Source of the DNA: Candidatus Hodarchaeaceae archaeon
Lineage (GTDB): Archaea > Hadarchaeota > Hadarchaeia > Hadarchaeales > Hadarchaeaceae
DNA: 64,000 nt
Assembly (NCBI GenBank): GCA_030018135.1
Contig: JASEGJ010000004.1
Span: 1 to 64,000, forward strand
Reading direction: 5' to 3'
Positions 24,310 to 33,729 of this stretch are shown here, piece after piece. The notes below the pieces were generated by a model. It saw nothing but the letters and a program-made list of their open reading frames with translations. It did not search any database and was not told where the DNA came from. How positions within the stretch are numbered: position 1 is the stretch's first letter; the number at the start of each line of letters is the position of its first letter. The position numbers were made by a program, and so were the translations under genes.

Positions 24310-25356
24310 CTATCTCACCAGCAATCGCCTAAGCCTAGCATAAGTGCTGTAGTCGATGTTTATCCCGCGGTTTACATAGTCCAGCACCTTGGGTGCCATA
24401 TCCCGTTTTGTCTCGATGGCGTCCTGTACCATCACGCTAAAAGCATCGCTGCCCGCGCCAGAACCGTAAGAGACCATGAGGATCCGCTCGCCCGGTTTTG
24501 CTTGATCTAACACGGCAGCCAAACCTATCATCGTCGACCCAGAGTAGGTATTGCCGATCTTGACCACGAGCAATCCAGGCAACACCTGTTCGCTCGAGAA
24601 CCCTAGCTCCTTTGCAACTTGCAGCGGGAACTTGCCATTCGGTTGATGGAAGACCGCATATGCAAAATCTCGCGACGTAAGCTGCAGCTGCCGAAGTAGG
24701 GCACTTGCCGCAGAGGTGACATGCTTGAAATAAGCTGGCTTACCGGTAAAGCGGCCGCCATGTCTAGGGTATGGCTGCATTTCCCTGCGCCAGAAGTCAG
24801 GGGTATCCGTAGTATAAGAACATGTGCCCTCGATGGTGGCTAAAGCCCCAGCGCCATTCTTACCTATTATGAGGGCACCCCCGCCTGCGGCAGCGGTGTA
24901 CTCCAACGGGTCACCGGGCGCGCCTTGGGCAGTATCAGCGCCTATTGCCATGCCGTATTTCATCATGCGCGCCTCAACCATGCCCATACATGTTTGGATG
25001 CCCGCGGTGCCAGCCTTGCAGGCGAACTCATAGTCGGCAGCCGTGAGGTTTGGCGTGGCCTCGATGGCCTCAGCTACTATGGTGGCGGTCGGCTTGACGG
25101 CATAGGGATGCGATTCAGAGCCAACGTAGATGGCACCGATTTCTTTTGGATCGACTCCACCCCTCTTTACCGCATTGCACGCCGCCTCGACAGCTATGGT
25201 CGCCGTGTCCTCATCAGGCCCGGGGACGGATTTCTCCTCGAGCAACAAACCGCGCTTGACCCTCTCGGCATCGTCGCCCCAAACCCTAGCCACTTCTTCG
25301 ACCTTAAGCCGATATCTTGGGATGTAAACTCCATAACCGATAATCCCAACGTCCAT
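24310..25356 (-). CDS. Hydroxymethylglutaryl-CoA synthase
   Basis: About 348 residues of the archaeal HMG-CoA synthase family: [15 protein letters not shown] at the N-terminus, the catalytic-Cys segment [13 protein letters not shown] near 108-120, an H-Q-PNGKFP segment near 228, and the late [10 protein letters not shown] near 308. It makes HMG-CoA from acetoacetyl-CoA and acetyl-CoA, the first committed step toward archaeal isoprenoid lipids. ATG 25356 is chosen over the upstream GTG 25368 because family members begin at this point. It is the first gene of the three-gene operon. Confidence 0.94.
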   Translation of the reverse strand: MDVGIIGYGVYIPRYRLKVEEVARVWGDDAERVKRGLLLEEKSVPGPDEDTATIAVEAACNAVKRGGVDPKEIGAIYVGSESHPYAVKPTATIVAEAIEATPNLTAADYEFACKAGTAGIQTCMGMVEARMMKYGMAIGADTAQGAPGDPLEYTAAAGGGALIIGKNGAGALATIEGTCSYTTDTPDFWRREMQPYPRHGGRFTGKPAYFKHVTSAASALLRQLQLTSRDFAYAVFHQPNGKFPLQVAKELGFSSEQVLPGLLVVKIGNTYSGSTMIGLAAVLDQAKPGERILMVSYGSGAGSDAFSVMVQDAIETKRDMAPKVLDYVNRGINIDYSTYARLRRLLVR

Positions 25357-25457
25357 AAATGTTGTCACCCAAGAGTCAAATTTTATGCTAATCGTCTAAG
25401 ATGGGCGATAAATATCTTTCGATTGTCTACAAAAACTTCGACAGTTGCCGTGGAAAA

Positions 25458-26177
25458 TTAGGCTGCGCACTTGCGTAAACTTTCGAGTAGGTCGCTCACG
25501 GAGGGCAATCGGGAGATAACCAACGGCACGCGCAAAATCTCGGCGATTTTTATGCCCAAGGGATCTACCTGTTTAAGCTCGCCGTGGAAAATTACCATGC
25601 CGGGTGTAATTCCCATAACCTTTACTGCGACCATGGGCGAGCGCCCAGTTGTAACACCAGTGAATACGAGTGCCCGCTCGGTGGTCAGGCCGTAAAGCCT
25701 AGTAAAATCGTCCGCCGAGAGCCCAATTACGGCTTTATAGCTATCAACGATGGTGTAGCCGAAGAGCTTTTGATCGAGCAATTCCTTGTTTATGATGACC
25801 TCGCCTTCGACTGCCTTGCAAAGCGTCTTTCCGTCTATTGGCTCCCTGAATTCGCGTATGTCAAGCACGATGTCGGGCGGTAGCTGGGTGCCAAACATGT
25901 GCATAAAAGCCCGCGCGACCTGCCCCCCCTGTTTCTCATCTACCTTGATGAACATCTCAACAATGCGCCTTACAGTGGCCACTCCCGGCGATTTGCGCCG
26001 CCCCGCCTCGTAGTCGCTTATTACAGAGGAGGAGATGTGAAGGGCTTCCGCGAGCGTGGTTTGACTCATGCCGAATATTTCTCTCCACCTCTTGAGGGCG
26101 GAGCCGGGGTCCTCTGATAATGCGATGTCCCCAGCTATCCATCGCGCAACCCTGTCCTTTATTGGGTCCGGAAACAT
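25458..26177 (-). CDS. XRE-type transcriptional regulator (COG1709-like)
   Basis: 239 residues: a helix-turn-helix domain at about 27-85 (MSQTTLAEALHISSSVISDY is its recognition core) and a C-terminal ligand-binding-like domain of about 130 residues with repeated GKTL/VIGLSADD/VMGITPGMVI strands. In many euryarchaea this family is encoded beside HMG-CoA synthase. Here too it lies just upstream, in the same orientation. Control of mevalonate-pathway entry is a reasonable inference but not shown by the sequence. Confidence 0.85.
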   Translation of the reverse strand: MFPDPIKDRVARWIAGDIALSEDPGSALKRWREIFGMSQTTLAEALHISSSVISDYEAGRRKSPGVATVRRIVEMFIKVDEKQGGQVARAFMHMFGTQLPPDIVLDIREFREPIDGKTLCKAVEGEVIINKELLDQKLFGYTIVDSYKAVIGLSADDFTRLYGLTTERALVFTGVTTGRSPMVAVKVMGITPGMVIFHGELKQVDPLGIKIAEILRVPLVISRLPSVSDLLESLRKCAA

Positions 26178-26251
26178 CGGCGCACCATCTACCTATCAGT
26201 CTCAAGGCATAAATTTATTCAGAATTAGCCCGTTGATGAACGCCGAAAGAT

Positions 26252-26830
26252 CTACTTGATTTTTCCGAGTTCTTTCACCAACTTGAGCACATCGGCTTTT
26301 GTCACGATGCCTGCCGCTCGGCCGCGGTCTATAACCAGAACGGCCGGATTATGCTCGAGCAAATGATAGACAGTATCGATATCTGTGTCTTTGCTAATAC
26401 TTGGAAATGGATTATCCATCGTCTCTTCGACATTTCGTCGCACGAGCTTAAACATATCCTCGCCATCGGCGATTTTACGCATAATTGTCGTTTCAGATAT
26501 AGCACCCACCTGTGTTGCACCATCTAATATGGGAAGTTGGGATATGTTATAGGACTCCATTAACCGAATGGCTTTCTCAATTTTATCGTTTGGTCTGACG
26601 GAGATAATTGGCGTAGCCATTATTTGTCCAGCCGTAACACGTTTTTCGACCCTCGCCCTTTTAAGTGCCGTTAGGATTTTTTCAAGTGTCGAAACTCGAG
26701 GGTCCGCCGTGCCAGCCTCGATTTTGGCAATATAGGCTTGGGTTACCCCCGCAAGCTCCGCTAATTGCGCCTGCGTCAGGCCAAGCTTTGCACGCAGGGT
26801 CCGTATCTCCGTGGGCTTCAGGATTCGCAT
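26252..26830 (-). CDS. HTH regulator with paired CBS domains
   Basis: 192 residues: an XRE helix-turn-helix (about 6-60, LGLTQAQLAELAGVTQAYIA) followed by two CBS domains (about 65-185), with ATPIISVRPND and AVLVIDRGRAAGIVTKADVL marking their starts and ends. CBS pairs commonly bind adenine nucleotides or SAM, so the protein may read energy or SAM state. It is transcribed divergently from the SAM synthetase gene, which lies 88 nt away. That makes metK regulation an attractive but untested idea. Confidence 0.88.
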   Translation of the reverse strand: MRILKPTEIRTLRAKLGLTQAQLAELAGVTQAYIAKIEAGTADPRVSTLEKILTALKRARVEKRVTAGQIMATPIISVRPNDKIEKAIRLMESYNISQLPILDGATQVGAISETTIMRKIADGEDMFKLVRRNVEETMDNPFPSISKDTDIDTVYHLLEHNPAVLVIDRGRAAGIVTKADVLKLVKELGKIK

Positions 26831-26918
26831 CTGATCGCCGAATAATCCTACTAGTTATTTTTCCGGGAAAAACCTATAAATAGCTCACCTAAATAATCCA
26901 AATCCGCGAGGTGCGAAA

Positions 26919-28130
26919 TTGAAGCGAAATACGATGGTGGAAGAGTTCAAACAAATTCCTCTCCAAAAACAAAAATTGGAAATAGTGGAAAGGAAGGGCC
27001 TTGGTCACCCGGACTCGATATGTGATGCAATTTTAGATCAAGTTTCGATAAAGTTGAACCAAGAGTATTTGAAAAAGTTTGGAGCGATAATGCACTACAA
27101 TGCCGATAAATCGTTGCTTGTCGCCGGCGAAGTTGAGACAAAATTTGGTGGTGGGGCGGTGAAACTGCCGATGCTTCTAATTTTTGGTGATAGGGCAACT
27201 TCAGAGGTCGAAGGAGTGAGCGTACCAGTCGAGGAGATAGCCATTCGGGCCGCCAAGGATTGGTTTAGGGAAAATCTCAGATTTGTGGATCCTGAAAAGC
27301 ATGTGAAGTATCAGGTTGAACTCAAGCCGGGTTCAGCAGCGCTCATGGATATTTTCAAGAGAAAGGGAAAGGTTTTAAGTGCCAATGATACATCTGCCGC
27401 GGTTGGCTACGCGCCGATGACTAAAACCGAAGAACTTGTGCTTAATGTGGAGAAACACATAAACTCGAAGGGATTCAAAAAGGAGTTCCCCGAAACGGGC
27501 GAAGATGTAAAGGTGATGGGGTTTAGGAAAAATGATGAACTGAATTTGACTATTTCCATAGCTTTTGTGGACATGTTTGTCGAGGACGAAAATGATTACT
27601 TCAGAAAAAAAGCTGAGGTCAGCGAGAGGATATTACCATTTGTCAGGGAAAACTCAGATTTCGAAAAAATTACAGTTAACGTTAACACGCTGGACATGCC
27701 AGGGCGAGGGATAGGCGGAGTTTATTTAACAGTGCTTGGCACAAGTGCGGATGGCGCGGACTCTGGTCAAGTCGGGAGGGGGAATAGGGTCAACGGCGTG
27801 ATCCCCCTTAATAGGCATGTGAGTTCAGAAGCGGCGGCTGGCAAGAATCCCATGAGTCATGTTGGCAAGATTTATAATATCCTCTCGCACCGCACCGCAA
27901 GTCGGATATACGATCAAGTGCCGGGCATAGAGGAAGTTTATGTTTGGTTGGTTAGCCAGATAGGACAACCTATCGATCAACCCGCCATCGCCGCGGCGCG
28001 GGTTATAACTAAGCCTGGGACCTCCATTGAGGACATTCAAGCGGAGATAGAAGAGGTAATGAACTCCGAGCTTGAAAACATAGATAAGTTTTGTATGGAA
28101 TTGGCACATGGAAAAATCTCTGTCTGTTAA
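26919..28130 (+). CDS. S-adenosylmethionine synthetase, archaeal type
   Basis: About 403 residues of the archaeal MAT family (not the bacterial MetK): ERKGLGHPDSICDAI near 29-43 with the catalytic His, the LVAGEVETKFGGG segment, GAADSGQVGRGNRVNG-like sequence near 285 (here written GADSGQVGRGNRVNG), and KNPMSHVGKIYN near 307. It makes SAM from methionine and ATP. TTG 26919 with GAGGTG 5 nt upstream is the likely start; ATG 26934 is the alternative. The end overlaps the start of tgtA by 23 nt. Confidence 0.95.
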   Translation: MKRNTMVEEFKQIPLQKQKLEIVERKGLGHPDSICDAILDQVSIKLNQEYLKKFGAIMHYNADKSLLVAGEVETKFGGGAVKLPMLLIFGDRATSEVEGVSVPVEEIAIRAAKDWFRENLRFVDPEKHVKYQVELKPGSAALMDIFKRKGKVLSANDTSAAVGYAPMTKTEELVLNVEKHINSKGFKKEFPETGEDVKVMGFRKNDELNLTISIAFVDMFVEDENDYFRKKAEVSERILPFVRENSDFEKITVNVNTLDMPGRGIGGVYLTVLGTSADGADSGQVGRGNRVNGVIPLNRHVSSEAAAGKNPMSHVGKIYNILSHRTASRIYDQVPGIEEVYVWLVSQIGQPIDQPAIAAARVITKPGTSIEDIQAEIEEVMNSELENIDKFCMELAHGKISVC

Positions 28131-29682
28131 TCACGCTCGAGCTGGCGGTGGTACAATTTTTGAAATTCTTCACCGCGATGGCATGGGCAGGGTTGGGAAG
28201 CTCAGCACCAGCCATGGCGATGTGACCACGCCGACTTTGATGCCGGTCATAGACCCCTCGGACATGGTCTTGCCACCGCAGGAGTTGCGCACCGACTTCG
28301 GCGTTGAACTTGTAATAACAAATGCTTACCTGGCGCTACGCCGCTTCGGGCAGGAAGCGATCGAGCGCGGAATTCATGGCACACTTGATTACGATGGTCC
28401 GATAATGACCGACTCGGGAGGATATCAAATTCTCCGCTACGGTGCTATAGAAGTTGGGCCGGAGGAAATCGTGCGCTACCAAGATGCGATCGCCCCAGAT
28501 ATCGCAACCATACTCGACATTCCAACCGGTATTGGGGCGAGCAGGGAACGCGCCCTCGAGACGGTCAGGACAACACTTGAACGAGCAAAACAGGCGATTG
28601 GGTTCAGGTCGAATCCAAAGGTAGCGTGGTGCGGTCCAGTACAAGGGGGCATATTTTCAGACCTCGTGGCTGAGTACGCTCGGGAAATAGGAAGGCTAGA
28701 TTATCAGCTGCATGCCATCGGCAGTCCAGTTGAGCTACTTGAGAACTACCGCTATGCCGAGATCGTGGATCTAGTTATGACAGCAAAACAGCACTTGCCG
28801 CTCGAACGCCTCGTGCACCTGTTCGGCGCCGGACATCCGATGATTTTGGCGCTCGCGGTGGCAATGGGATGCGACCTATTTGACTCGGCAGCATATGTGT
28901 TGTACGCACGGGGCGGTAGATACATGACCTCTAGCAAGACGCTGCGCTTGGACGAGCTAGCTTGTCTTCCGTGCGAGTGTAAAATTTGCACCGAACACTC
29001 GCTCGATGAAATAAAGAAGGCACGACCAGACGAGCGCGTCAAGTTGCTGGCCAAACATAACCTGCATGTCACGTTTGGCGAGCTCAGGCGAATAAGGCAG
29101 GCCATCGTCGAGGGAAGGCTTTGGGAATACGTCGAGATGAAATGTCGCGCCCATCCGCGGTTGTTAAATGCGTTGCGGCGGCTGGCAAGGTATCGGGATT
29201 ACATTGAGCGCTTCGACCCGGTGAGCAAGCCATCAGCCTTTTGTTATCTTGGGCCAGAGTCCGCGGATCGGCCGGAGGTCGTACGTTACGCCAAGAGGCT
29301 GGCAGAGCGCTACAGGCCACCCCACCTGCCGACTTTGGCACTGGTGCCAACATTTGAGCGGGAACGACCAAAGCTGGAAAAACCTGGGCAGACCCACATA
29401 GTAAGGCTAATACCACCATTCGGAGTAGTGCCGGAAGAACTTGAGGATGTCTACCCGCTGGGACAATTTCAGGTGCCACAGGAACTCGACGAGCGACAAA
29501 TCCAATCCACGGTTGCCGCGCTTTCGAACTACTTACAAAAGTTCGCGGGTTATTATGAACGTATTTTATTGTTCGATGATCCCGTCCATTGGGGAACTAC
29601 GCTGGTCGAGGCATGTGGACAGGTTGGCGAAAAGCTAGAGGTGATTCCTCTTAGCTCGTTAGCGAGTGGCGAAGTCGTTTAA
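28108..29682 (+). CDS. tgtA: Archaeosine tRNA-guanine transglycosylase
   Basis: 524 residues. The TIM-barrel transglycosylase domain has the nucleophile region TDSGGYQ near 94-100, DIPTGIGASRERALETVR (in part) near 137, and the zinc site CLPCECKICTEHS near 289. An extra C-terminal region of about 180 residues follows, as in archaeal enzymes, but the sequence ends without a recognisable PUA domain. It exchanges guanine for preQ0 at position 15 of tRNA. Translation may be coupled to the SAM synthetase gene through the 23-nt overlap. The 3' end overlaps the convergent gene by 32 nt. Confidence 0.93.
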   Translation: MEKSLSVNHARAGGGTIFEILHRDGMGRVGKLSTSHGDVTTPTLMPVIDPSDMVLPPQELRTDFGVELVITNAYLALRRFGQEAIERGIHGTLDYDGPIMTDSGGYQILRYGAIEVGPEEIVRYQDAIAPDIATILDIPTGIGASRERALETVRTTLERAKQAIGFRSNPKVAWCGPVQGGIFSDLVAEYAREIGRLDYQLHAIGSPVELLENYRYAEIVDLVMTAKQHLPLERLVHLFGAGHPMILALAVAMGCDLFDSAAYVLYARGGRYMTSSKTLRLDELACLPCECKICTEHSLDEIKKARPDERVKLLAKHNLHVTFGELRRIRQAIVEGRLWEYVEMKCRAHPRLLNALRRLARYRDYIERFDPVSKPSAFCYLGPESADRPEVVRYAKRLAERYRPPHLPTLALVPTFERERPKLEKPGQTHIVRLIPPFGVVPEELEDVYPLGQFQVPQELDERQIQSTVAALSNYLQKFAGYYERILLFDDPVHWGTTLVEACGQVGEKLEVIPLSSLASGEVV

Positions 29683-30433
29683 GGGACGCTTTAAATGCCA
29701 TCGCTGCATCTTGTGCATCGATCGCTTTCGGGGCAACAAACACCACCCTAACGCGGCTTTTCTTGCCCTTACCCGAAGGGTAGGAACGGATGTCCACATG
29801 CGGAAATTTTTGCGCTAATTCCTCGAGAAATGGCGCGAGTGTCATCTCATCAATTTTTTCAACATTTACCGTTTCGCCATGTGGAGCTCGACCACCCAAC
29901 TTGAGTAGGTCACCATAAACATACTTTGTAAAGATAGCTCGCATCTCGGCGGGTACGCCGGGTAAACAGATGGCCAACGTTTTTCCATGTTTTAATTTAG
30001 TACCGGGTGCTAACCCAACCGGGTTGGGTAACGCAGTTGCACCCTCCGGGATGCATGCCATTTTCTTTTGTATCGTGGGTAAGGCCTTGTGATCGATTAG
30101 GTGGGTGCGCAAGCGCACATAACTCATTTTGACCAGCTCAAGGGCAGCGGTATCTAAGACCAACTTACGCCCGGTGGCACGCGCAAGCGCTTCGCATGTT
30201 TTATCGTCAGGTGTTGGCCCCAGTCCTCCAGTGATAATAAGTACATCGGGCGCGCGGCGGAGTGCGTCTTGAATCGCTGCCACAATTTCGCTCGTGATAT
30301 CGCCAGTTGAGGTAATCGATTTTACTAAGATGCCGGCGCTTGTTAACTTTTTCGCGAGCCATGTTGCGTTTGTATTCACCCGCAGACCCTCGATGAGCTC
30401 GCTACCTATCGTTAGGATTTCAGCGGTTGGCAT
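29651..30433 (-). CDS. CinA/MoaB-like molybdopterin-binding fold protein
   Basis: 260 residues beginning MPTAEILTIGSELIEG, the typical start of the CinA N-terminal (COG1058) family, with TGGLGPTPDDKT near 75-86 and CLPGVPAEM near 164. This fold occurs in molybdopterin binding and in bacterial CinA, where a related domain acts on ADP-ribose or pyridine nucleotides. The archaeal stand-alone version has no settled function. The ATG at 30433 is preferred over upstream starts that lack family similarity. Confidence 0.85.
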   Translation of the reverse strand: MPTAEILTIGSELIEGLRVNTNATWLAKKLTSAGILVKSITSTGDITSEIVAAIQDALRRAPDVLIITGGLGPTPDDKTCEALARATGRKLVLDTAALELVKMSYVRLRTHLIDHKALPTIQKKMACIPEGATALPNPVGLAPGTKLKHGKTLAICLPGVPAEMRAIFTKYVYGDLLKLGGRAPHGETVNVEKIDEMTLAPFLEELAQKFPHVDIRSYPSGKGKKSRVRVVFVAPKAIDAQDAAMAFKASLKRLRHSLTS

Positions 30434-30556
30434 GTTGAAAACTTGCATCATATCCAAAATAAACTGATAGCGTAGCCAATTGAATGCGCAAAAATGAGCA
30501 CATAAAAAATAAATACTGAAAAGTTGAAACTGCATCGGTTGTCGGAGGCAGTAATT

Positions 30557-30997
30557 TTGGACAGCGTTGACATGAAACTTTTGAAGATGTTAAATAGGAA
30601 TGCACGCGTGTCACTCAGCGCGATGGGCCGCGAGGTGGGATTGAGCACATCTGGCGTTAGAAGACGTATCAAGCAACTTGAGCGCACAGGTTTGATCAAG
30701 GGATATGCGGCCATCGTCGATTCACAAAAACTTGGCCAAGGGCTAACGGCATTCCTAAGCGTTGATGTCGATGCGCAAGGTATGCGTGAATTAACCTCCT
30801 CTCTATCTCGCTCCCATGAGGTTTACGAACTTCATCGTACAACTGGCGGTCACAATTTGATGATAAAAGTCCGTGCTCGCGACCTTGAAGGCCTCAACAA
30901 ATTTATCGAGGATCGCCTTCATTCCTTTGATTCGGTTAAAAGTGTTCAAACAACGGTGGTAATGGAAACGATCAAAGAAGCATTAATGAATCTTTAG
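30557..30997 (+). CDS. Lrp/AsnC family transcriptional regulator
   Basis: About 146 residues: an N-terminal winged helix (LDSVDMKLLKMLNRNARVS onward, recognition region GLSTSGVRRRIKQLE) and a C-terminal RAM/ACT-like domain with HRTTGGHNLMIKVRA. Such proteins form octamers that respond to amino acids or other small molecules. The TTG at 30557 is chosen because GGAGG lies 8 nt upstream; the longer frame from 30524 has no such site. The small protein gene at 30998 follows directly. Confidence 0.9.
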   Translation: MDSVDMKLLKMLNRNARVSLSAMGREVGLSTSGVRRRIKQLERTGLIKGYAAIVDSQKLGQGLTAFLSVDVDAQGMRELTSSLSRSHEVYELHRTTGGHNLMIKVRARDLEGLNKFIEDRLHSFDSVKSVQTTVVMETIKEALMNL

Positions 30998-31234
30998 GTG
31001 CTGCAGATGCAAGAGGTCGAAATAAAATTAGTCTATGACTCGTTTTCCCACGTCATGGCATATTTGGTCTATCCTCAAGAACTTCGCGAGAAAATTGACC
31101 GGGTGCTAGGCGAGAGTGAGAATATTAAGGTATTTACAGAAAAGCTTAAGCAGGTTATCTCGGTCGAGGCGGACTCCACCCATAAAACGGATGGCCAGAT
31201 TTTTTTAAATGAGCTGCGAAAACACCTTACCTAG
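30998..31234 (+). CDS. Small hypothetical protein
   Basis: A 78-residue acidic/basic mixed protein (about 75 if the ATG at 31007 is used) with predicted helices (ELREKIDRVLGE, VFTEKLKQVISVEAD). It begins immediately after the Lrp regulator stop, so co-transcription is likely. An EVEIKLVYDS strand followed by helices could resemble a KEOPS Pcc1-type fold (short, beta-alpha, EVKL start), which is a weak suggestion only. Confidence 0.5.
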   Translation: MLQMQEVEIKLVYDSFSHVMAYLVYPQELREKIDRVLGESENIKVFTEKLKQVISVEADSTHKTDGQIFLNELRKHLT

Positions 31235-31336
31235 TCTGATTTTGCCGAGATTGGTTATCACCCTCATATTTTTCTTCGGCCAAGTCCTCAGCAATTATTG
31301 ATTTAAGCCTAAACAGATAATTAAAAAGATGAGCAC

Positions 31337-32275
31337 ATGACGAACGCCCAAATCAAGCAGATAGCTGAGGATATCCGAACGATGAGAACAAGGGGGGCAG
31401 GCAAAATCGGCCGAGCCGCCGCTAGGGCATTGAAGATTGTCGCGAGGACAACCAAGGCTAGGAATTCAGCCGAATTCATAAAGGAGCTCGACCGCGTTTC
31501 GAAGCTCCTGTTAGGCACGCGTCCAACTGCGGTATCGCTGTCAAATGCTATTCGATTCGTCACACTCAAGGCAAAGCTGATTAAAGACGCGGACCTGCAG
31601 ACGTTGCGAAACATCGTGATGTCAAGAGCCGATGAATTCATCCGCGTATCAAACGAAGCAGTTAAGCGAATTGGCGAAATTGGCGCGCGCAGGATATCAG
31701 ACGGCGATATGATAATGACGCATTGCAATAGCGATTGTGCGCTCGCCGTAATCAAGACCGCCTTTAAGCAGGGCAAACACCTCGAGGTCTTCGTGACGGA
31801 GTCGAGACCCATGAAGCAGGGTTTGATAAGCGTGCGCGACCTCAGCAGAGCTGGCATATCAACAACGCTTATCGTCGACTCGGCCGTGCGTCACTTCATA
31901 CGTGACATCGACAAGGTAATAGTGGGCGCGGACAGCATCGCTGCGAATGGCGCGGTGATAAACAAGATCGGCACGTCTCAATTGGCATTGACGGCACATG
32001 AAGCTCGCGTACTATTTTTCGTAGCGGCGGAGAGCTATAAGTTCCATCCCGGTACTCTGGTCGGCAGGCTAGTAGAAATTGAGGAACGCCCATCCAAGGA
32101 GATAGTTAATCCGAAGCGATTTCCCGGCGTTAGGATCCGTAACCCAGTTTTCGATGTCACGCCGCCGGACTATATCGATCTGATCATAACTGAGCGAGGC
32201 ATCATCCCGCCGTCCGCAGCCTATGTGGTGCTGCAGGAGCAGTTTGAGTGGAAGCCTGGCGAGGAGCTGATCTGA
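31337..32275 (+). CDS. Ribose-1,5-bisphosphate isomerase (aIF-2B-like)
   Basis: 312 residues of the eIF2B-alpha/MtnA/R15P isomerase family. The MTHCNSDCALAVIK segment near 129 provides the catalytic Cys, and VIVGADSIAANGAVINKIG (in part) near 196 the catalytic Asp, matching archaeal R15P isomerases. In the archaeal pentose bisphosphate pathway this enzyme turns ribose-1,5-bisphosphate from nucleoside breakdown into ribulose-1,5-bisphosphate for type III RubisCO. RubisCO itself is not in the window, so the pathway is an inference. A role as initiation factor 2B subunit is the older annotation and less likely. Confidence 0.88.
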   Translation: MTNAQIKQIAEDIRTMRTRGAGKIGRAAARALKIVARTTKARNSAEFIKELDRVSKLLLGTRPTAVSLSNAIRFVTLKAKLIKDADLQTLRNIVMSRADEFIRVSNEAVKRIGEIGARRISDGDMIMTHCNSDCALAVIKTAFKQGKHLEVFVTESRPMKQGLISVRDLSRAGISTTLIVDSAVRHFIRDIDKVIVGADSIAANGAVINKIGTSQLALTAHEARVLFFVAAESYKFHPGTLVGRLVEIEERPSKEIVNPKRFPGVRIRNPVFDVTPPDYIDLIITERGIIPPSAAYVVLQEQFEWKPGEELI

Positions 32276-32284
32276 GGTGATTTG

Positions 32285-32521
32285 ATGGACAAAGTGGAAC
32301 AGATAAGAGAGAAACTCCGGAACGTAATCGACCCCGAAACCGGCATAAATGTGGTAGATATGGGGATGGTGGAGGAGATAACTGTTAAAGGGGATCGAGC
32401 GAAGATAGCCTTCAGGCCGACTATACCGGGTTGTCCGCTTATAACTTACCTAATGCAGCAGGTAAAATCTGCAGCGGAATTGGTCGTTAAGGAAGCTGAA
32501 GTTCAGGTGCGCGGCATTTAA
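32285..32521 (+). CDS. MIP18/DUF59 family protein
   Basis: A 78-residue stand-alone DUF59 domain: KLRNVIDPETGINVVDMGMV near the N-terminus with the DPE motif, and the PGCPLITYL segment with a Cys near 51. Relatives (SufT, MIP18, PaaD) help insert iron-sulfur clusters. It lies 63 nt before the hydrogenase-like operon in the same orientation. A role in maturing those many Fe-S subunits is plausible by position. Confidence 0.85.
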   Translation: MDKVEQIREKLRNVIDPETGINVVDMGMVEEITVKGDRAKIAFRPTIPGCPLITYLMQQVKSAAELVVKEAEVQVRGI

Positions 32522-32584
32522 TCTCGACACAAATGCATCCAAGCTAGGATCGGGAGCACATCCCCAAATGAAGGGTGATGCAAG

Positions 32585-33076
32585 TTGGAAGAAAAGGTAG
32601 CTCAGCAGAGGGTGTTAATTTTTGACCCTGAGAGGTGCACCGGTTGCCGGTATTGTGAAATAGCGTGCGCATTCCAGCACTACGGAGTAATCAACCCTGA
32701 GAAATCTCATATTCATGTATTCGTCGATGAGCGGCTAATGGAAATGGAGGCGACCAACTGCCAACACTGCGAGGAGCCGATTTGTGCCTCTGTCTGTCCA
32801 GAGGATGCCGTCAGCAAGGACGAGGAAAAGGGCTGGGTGATCATAAATTCGATGAAGTGCATCGGCTGCAAATCCTGCACCCTGTCTTGCCCGCTCTCCT
32901 GTCCATGGTTTAACAAGGAACAGAAAATTGCCGCAAAATGCGACTTCTGCGACGGTGAGCCGGTGTGTGTGAAATATTGTTCATCCAACGCGATAAGGGT
33001 AGGTACCCGGGCTGAGGCTTTAAAGTTCAACGAGTGGCGCTACGGCGAGGAGGCAAAAGATGTTTCAAGAAGCTGA
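32585..33076 (+). CDS. Four-cluster ferredoxin subunit (HycB/CooF type)
   Basis: 163 residues with sixteen cysteines in four groups typical of HycB/CooF/DmsB electron-transfer subunits: CTGCRYCEIAC near 19, CQHCEEPICASVCP near 61, CIGCKSCTLSCP near 93 and CDFCDGEPVCVKYC near 120. Four [4Fe-4S] clusters are expected. It is the first gene of the hydrogenase-like operon and would pass electrons between the hydrogenase module and another partner. TTG 32585 is the start. The end overlaps the NuoC-like gene by 17 nt. Confidence 0.9.
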   Translation: MEEKVAQQRVLIFDPERCTGCRYCEIACAFQHYGVINPEKSHIHVFVDERLMEMEATNCQHCEEPICASVCPEDAVSKDEEKGWVIINSMKCIGCKSCTLSCPLSCPWFNKEQKIAAKCDFCDGEPVCVKYCSSNAIRVGTRAEALKFNEWRYGEEAKDVSRS

Positions 33077-33725
33077 GTTGCTTGAATATCTCAAGATTGA
33101 AATAGGCGTTGGCTTGATCAGCTCCTCCGTGCCGCGCGAGGGGAAGATCTGCGTGACCGTCAAGCCAACTGTACTTCGAACGACCGCCGAGGCCCTGCTC
33201 AAGCGCGGGTCGAGATTTGTGACCATAACGGCGATCGACGGGGGCTTGGACCTTGAGCTAATTTACCATTTTGACCTCAGCGGCACACTCATCACTCTGA
33301 AAACGATCGTTGAGAAGGAAGTTCCGAAAGTAGACACCATCGCCGATCTAACGCCCGCGGCCGAGTGGGCCGAGAAGGAGGTGGCCGAACTCTTTGGCAT
33401 TAGCTTCCGTGCCCACCCGAGGCCCGGACACTTCCTTCTGCCCGATGAATGGCCCGCCGGCAAGCACCCGCTCGCGAAGCCGTTCAAGTCGGAGCTCCCG
33501 GAGCAACTTTGTCAGGTGGCGGAATCTTTGATTACCTCGGGTGCAACCGCGCCGATATCTCCGCTGATCAAGCGAAAAAGGGAGGAAATTGGATTGCCGG
33601 CGCAACCACCTGCAAGCTACGCGAGCGAGCCATGGCTGCGCGAGGTCCACGAACTAGTGCAACGAACCGATTTCAGCAAGAAGGTCGGCTACGATTGGAA
33701 AAAGAGGAAACTTAGGGGCAAGTGA
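33060..33725 (+). CDS. NuoC/HycE-N-like 30 kDa subunit
   Basis: 221 residues. The middle shows the complex I 30 kDa/HycE N-terminal signature: LELIYHFDLSG near 64, then AAEWAEKEVAELFGISFRAH (about 100-119) and PRPGHFLLPDEWP. In complex I and group 4 hydrogenases this subunit docks beside the large subunit. A C-terminal extension of about 70 residues (SPLIKRKREEIGL onward) is lysine-rich and of unknown role. It overlaps the ferredoxin gene and is followed 4 nt later by the HdrB-like gene. Confidence 0.88.
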   Translation: MFQEAELLEYLKIEIGVGLISSSVPREGKICVTVKPTVLRTTAEALLKRGSRFVTITAIDGGLDLELIYHFDLSGTLITLKTIVEKEVPKVDTIADLTPAAEWAEKEVAELFGISFRAHPRPGHFLLPDEWPAGKHPLAKPFKSELPEQLCQVAESLITSGATAPISPLIKRKREEIGLPAQPPASYASEPWLREVHELVQRTDFSKKVGYDWKKRKLRGK

Positions 33726-33729
33726 AGCC

